A stretch of 64,000 nt of DNA, from positions 372,001 through 436,000 of the forward strand of contig NZ_BCRM01000001.1 of assembly GCF_001552595.1 (NCBI RefSeq). Direction: 5' to 3'. Origin of the DNA: Rhodococcus erythropolis NBRC 15567 (GTDB taxonomy: Bacteria > Actinomycetota > Actinomycetes > Mycobacteriales > Mycobacteriaceae). Below are positions 60,561 to 64,000 of this stretch, piece after piece. The translations under genes were made by a program, and so were the position numbers. Within the stretch, counting starts at the first letter, position 1, and every line of letters begins with the position of its first letter. The notes under the pieces were generated by a model. It was not told the origin of the DNA and did not search any database. It saw only the letters and a program-made list of their open reading frames with translations.

Positions 60561-62405
60561 TCATGCGCGCAGGGCTGGATCGCGGTGAGCGGGATCGATC
60601 CGGACCGGAATTTGGCACACCACGGCCTCGGTGTGTTTGCGCAGTGCATGAGCGATCTCATCGGTCCGTTGGCTCGGGAGGAATCGATGCCATCTGGTCG
60701 CCGGGTCGATGGTGGCGACGACAACAAAGGTTTCTCGGTGGGGGAAGTGTGTGCGGATGTATCGAGCGAGGGTATTCCCCACGGAATTCTCGGTGTCCTC
60801 GATGACGATCAAACGCGAATTCGGGTGTCGGGCTTGCCATCGGCGGGTGAAGTCCGTCGTCGATTCGTGGGCAAGGCAGACTCGAATTGCGATGGGCTGC
60901 GAAGACATTGCCGTTGCCGCGGCCATCGCGCGGGTGGAGAGCGACGTAATTTCGGACACGGGTACTAGGACCGCTGGTTTGTATCCGATAGAAAGAGAAT
61001 CGTTCTCACCCTGAACGGTTAACCGCGTACCGATATGTGTGTACGCACCGCGGATGCGTTCCATGCCGAGGACGAGCGCAGGGAGCGCGAGAGCGATCAA
61101 CCAAGCGCCCTCGGTGAACTTCATGGCGGTAGTCACCACTGCTGCGATCGAAGTCAACGCAGCCCCGAAACCGTTGAGCGCTAGGCGCCACTTCCAGCCC
61201 GGCGTCTGTTCGGCGAGCCAGTGGCGCACCATGCCGAACTGCGCGAGCGTGAATCCGATGAACACACCGATGGCGAACAGCGGCACCAAGGTGTTCATGT
61301 TTCCGCCGGATCCGATGAGCAGGAGTGCACCGATGCCTCCGAGCGACAAGACGCCGTACGTGAAGACGTCGCGCGTCGACTTCCGGCTGAAGCGGTGCGG
61401 GAGCACGTTGTCGTCGGCGAGGATCCGCATCAGGTTGGGAAGTCCGCCGTACGAGGTGTTCGCGGCCAACGCCAACAGAATCACGGTGGAGAATTGGACG
61501 ACGTAGTAGCCCACACCATTTCCGAGGGCAGCGGAAGTGAGTTGCGACAGGACCGTTGTTCCAGGGACCGGTGCGAGTGAGAACTTCTCGATCAACACGG
61601 CAAGGCCGATCAGCATGGTGCCCAACAGGATTCCCAGAGCTACTTCGGCACGCTGAGCGCTACGCACGCGAGGCTTCTTGAAGCTGGGTACCGCGTTGGC
61701 GATGGCTTCGACTCCGGTCAATGCGGCGCAACCACTCGAAAATGCCTTGAGCAGAAGGAGAATGCCGATCGTGTGTGCGTTGTCGGCGAGGAAGGGAGCC
61801 GTGGCGGCGGCAGGGTTTTCCCGAAGCAGTCCGGCACCGATCACCGTGAAGATGCTGACGACAAAAACCACGGTGGGCAACATGAATACCCGCGCGGAAT
61901 CTGCGATGCCCCGCAGATTCAGTGCCGTGATGCCGCCGAGTATCGCCAGTGCGATCCAGACCGTGTAGGGAAGAAGCGCAGGGAAGGCGGAGGTCAGAGC
62001 CGCGACACCGGCTGCGATCGACACCGCGACGTTGAGGGTGTAGTCGACGATCAACGATGCGGCGGCGGTCAGGCTTGCGCGAGGACTCAGATGCTTCTTT
62101 GCGACGGCGTATGCGCCACCGCCTTCGGGAAATGCGGCGATCACCTGGCGATACGACGCCACCAGGACCACAAGCAGCACGGCGATGGCGATCGTCACCG
62201 GCACGGTGAAGCCGATCCCCGCGCCGCCGGCGAGGGCCAACACCAACACGATGGCCTCTGGACCGTACGACACCGAGGCCATCGCGTCGAGCGACAGACC
62301 CGCCAGTCCGGTTGCGACGGAGAGCTTTTGCTTCTCAGGTTCGCCGCCGGCGCGGGTGGTCGACGATATGACTCCACGGTGTCCGAGTATCACTGCATGT
62401 CTCAC
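60561..62405 (-). CDS. KimA-like APC potassium transporter
   Basis: A 614-residue transporter with about 12 membrane segments and a C-terminal cytoplasmic USP-like domain (about 460-600). The blocks AFPEGGGAYAVAKKHLSPRAS, IVDYTLNVAVSIAAG and LLLKAFSSGCAALTGVEAI match the KimA family, a high-affinity potassium importer that in Bacillus is controlled by c-di-AMP. It is convergent with the VIT1 gene with 8 nt between. Confidence 0.82.
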   Translation of the reverse strand: MRHAVILGHRGVISSTTRAGGEPEKQKLSVATGLAGLSLDAMASVSYGPEAIVLVLALAGGAGIGFTVPVTIAIAVLLVVLVASYRQVIAAFPEGGGAYAVAKKHLSPRASLTAAASLIVDYTLNVAVSIAAGVAALTSAFPALLPYTVWIALAILGGITALNLRGIADSARVFMLPTVVFVVSIFTVIGAGLLRENPAAATAPFLADNAHTIGILLLLKAFSSGCAALTGVEAIANAVPSFKKPRVRSAQRAEVALGILLGTMLIGLAVLIEKFSLAPVPGTTVLSQLTSAALGNGVGYYVVQFSTVILLALAANTSYGGLPNLMRILADDNVLPHRFSRKSTRDVFTYGVLSLGGIGALLLIGSGGNMNTLVPLFAIGVFIGFTLAQFGMVRHWLAEQTPGWKWRLALNGFGAALTSIAAVVTTAMKFTEGAWLIALALPALVLGMERIRGAYTHIGTRLTVQGENDSLSIGYKPAVLVPVSEITSLSTRAMAAATAMSSQPIAIRVCLAHESTTDFTRRWQARHPNSRLIVIEDTENSVGNTLARYIRTHFPHRETFVVVATIDPATRWHRFLPSQRTDEIAHALRKHTEAVVCQIPVRIDPAHRDPALRA

Positions 62406-62487
62406 CGAGTCAGTATCGATACTTCCCGTTGAGCTGAGACCGATCTTGACGATGCCTTGACGCGATCACCAACAAATCTGTACGGGT

Positions 62488-63699
62488 TCACAACGGCGGT
62501 TCGAGTCGAGGGAAGCCTTGTGACAGCTGATCAATCCAGCGGGCGCGCATGGCGAGAATATCGCGGTTCCGAGACTCCGATTGGGCGGCGACGTGCGAAA
62601 GTAGGTCGCGGAGTCGGCCCAGAACGAGTGGTGAGTTCGATGCCGAGGCAATGACGTCGTCCAGTCCGGTTCTGACGAAGGTCGTGAAGTCGGGTAGCGG
62701 AATCACCACACGCAGATCACCACGCTCGTCGACGACCCGGATCGAATCTGCGCGCACGGAGGCCACCAGAGAGAGGAGGTCTTCGATCTCGTCCAGAGCC
62801 TGCACGGCCGTCGCAGGATCGTTGATAGCGGGTGAGAGCGCTCTGAGCGCGATGTCAGCCAACAACCGAATCGCGAGTAGGGGGTCCTGGGTGAAGGTCC
62901 GCTCACTCCCACTGACCAAGGCGTCAAGGATCGTGTTGGCGGGCATGGGTCCGCCGTAGACGTCGGCGAGCGGCAATCCGTCTCGCAGCGTGCTACCCGG
63001 CGACACTCGGAGGACCACCATGGATCGGCAGTTCCGAGTGCTCTGCAGGAGATCTTCGACGAGGATCTGTTGCAGAACGGCCGGCGGTCGATGCCACTCG
63101 ATAGTCGTGATCACCGGAAGTGTTGGTAGAGGAGGCAACTCCCGATCGGTGGTGGGGTACACGGCGGCGAAGACTGCTCGGCCACGACTCGAGATCGAGG
63201 TCAGTACAGGAGCCAACTGGATGGCCGAGAATGCGCGCAGCTGGAGCAGCCTGATCAGCGTCAGCGTGGCCAAGAGCGCCAGCACTGCGAGACTTGGCAC
63301 AACCACGGACACATCCGTTTCGTTGCTGATGGCGAGCGCTGCCGTGATGTCGAAAACCGACTGGCCTATGGCGAAGGCAAACGTCCGCCACACGATGGGG
63401 TCGTCGCGGAACAACAACAAGCGAGGAGTGAAGGTGGTCGCGGCCCACTGGACGACAAGGAACAGTAGCGAGAAGATCACTGCGACTACACCCAGTAACC
63501 CCAGCCCGAGGGCAACGAGCATCTCGCTGACCTGACGGGCGGGAATCATTGGGCCGCTACGTAAATATGGCATCGCCAGTCCGGCAGCCAGTCCTACGAC
63601 GACGCACAGGATCTGGGTCAGGCCGGCACGCACACGGCGCCGGGGGACGAGGAAGGCATGCCCGATCGGGGTGGGAGCGAAACGTCCGGGCTGATCCAC
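62488..63699 (-). CDS. DUF2254 membrane protein
   Basis: A 403-residue protein with four membrane segments in the first half (about 28-165) and a soluble C-terminal half containing ALSPAINDPATAVQALDEI, the core of the DUF2254 family. Function unknown. It is upstream of the KimA-like gene on the same strand with 82 nt between. Confidence 0.86.
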   Translation of the reverse strand: MDQPGRFAPTPIGHAFLVPRRRVRAGLTQILCVVVGLAAGLAMPYLRSGPMIPARQVSEMLVALGLGLLGVVAVIFSLLFLVVQWAATTFTPRLLLFRDDPIVWRTFAFAIGQSVFDITAALAISNETDVSVVVPSLAVLALLATLTLIRLLQLRAFSAIQLAPVLTSISSRGRAVFAAVYPTTDRELPPLPTLPVITTIEWHRPPAVLQQILVEDLLQSTRNCRSMVVLRVSPGSTLRDGLPLADVYGGPMPANTILDALVSGSERTFTQDPLLAIRLLADIALRALSPAINDPATAVQALDEIEDLLSLVASVRADSIRVVDERGDLRVVIPLPDFTTFVRTGLDDVIASASNSPLVLGRLRDLLSHVAAQSESRNRDILAMRARWIDQLSQGFPRLEPPL

Positions 63700-63816
63700 C
63701 CTTCAAGCCTCCACGCTGCGGCAATGGTGCGCCTTCACCCGAAACGGATGATGTCGACGCCGTCGTGATCCTGAAACGCTTGAAAGAGCCATGTGAGAGA
63801 CAGAAGGCGAGACGTC

Positions 63817-64000
63817 ATGACGGATCCGACAGGCCAGAGCCGCGCTGTACTACCGATTCCGGATCGACAACATCTTGGTCTGGTGACGTACGACGCGAAG
63901 GATCCGGACACGGAGTTTCCGCCGATCACTCCGCTACTGCCGCCGGCCGGGGCACCCAATGTTCTGGTGGTCCTGTTGGACGACGTGGGATATGGCGCGA
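63817..64000 (+). CDS. Sulfatase (arylsulfatase) N-terminus, cut by the window edge
   Basis: The first 61 residues are visible, ending in APNVLVVLLDDVGYGA, the conserved metal-binding start of type I sulfatases (the DD pair binds calcium). The catalytic cysteine or serine lies beyond the window. The ATG at 63817 is preceded by a GA-rich stretch. Substrate not determined. Confidence 0.8.
   Translation, partial: MTDPTGQSRAVLPIPDRQHLGLVTYDAKDPDTEFPPITPLLPPAGAPNVLVVLLDDVGYGA

Noticed and set aside
1-64000. CRISPR arrays, rRNA or tRNA genes
   Set aside because: No repeat-spacer pattern, ribosomal RNA or tRNA cloverleaf sequence was seen; short tandem repeats found do not have spacers.

Overview
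The window looks like a chromosomal segment of a high-GC actinobacterium, most probably Rhodococcus of the R. erythropolis/R. qingshengii type. The reasons are the gene families present (NDMA-dependent alcohol dehydrogenase, F420-type LLM and PPOX oxidoreductases, EthA-like Baeyer-Villiger monooxygenase, IrtAB-like transporters, gbl-type butyrolactone signalling genes), the many GTG/TTG starts, and several genes that appear to be leaderless with a -10 box 6-7 nt before the start codon. No rRNA, tRNA, CRISPR array, transposase or integrase was seen. The right edge cuts a sulfatase and the left edge cuts an alcohol dehydrogenase.

Left part (1-33.6 kb): a mosaic of small metabolic and regulatory units. 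It includes a PucR regulator, a UbiB/ABC1 kinase, and a MerR/MFS/substrate-binding-protein unit. There is a DNA-alkylation-repair group (Oxygenase-NA family dioxygenase, Ada-type zinc-binding protein, AlkB) and an ArsR/SRPBCC pair. A gamma-butyrolactone signalling locus follows (gblE, gblR, gblA, LuxR regulator), in which gblA is broken by a 4-bp tandem duplication. Next come an EthA-like monooxygenase followed by a tiny relic of an alkB 3' end, a second-type LexA, and regulator/enzyme pairs (XRE, Rrf2, HxlR, MarR, TetR), several with clear palindromic operators.

Centre (34.4-48.3 kb): two copper-protein modules facing each other. The first (plus strand, behind a candidate IdeR box) encodes a lipoprotein substrate-binding protein, a multicopper oxidase, a blue-copper protein and two IrtAB-like half-ABC transporters, so it is probably an iron-acquisition operon. 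The second (minus strand) encodes MauE, MauD, a tryptophan-tryptophylquinone (TTQ) amine dehydrogenase light chain (MauA-like) and heavy chain (MauB-like), a paralogous multicopper oxidase, two amicyanin-like cupredoxins and a two-cysteine membrane protein reminiscent of MauF/CcdA. No mauG is present. I infer a surface-anchored amine-oxidation chain in which electrons pass from TTQ through cupredoxins to a multicopper oxidase and so to oxygen. This is the most interesting system in the window. An APC permease and an IclR regulator diverge from it.

Right part (51-64 kb): a cobalamin-uptake operon (BtuF, BtuC, BtuD and a PhnP-like metallo-hydrolase fused to CobU) preceded by a cobalamin riboswitch; a GntR/YtrA-type ABC efflux operon; a DUF4232 lipoprotein; a monoacylglycerol-lipase-like hydrolase; a rubrerythrin-VIT1 iron transporter fusion; a KimA-like potassium transporter; a DUF2254 membrane protein; and the start of a sulfatase.
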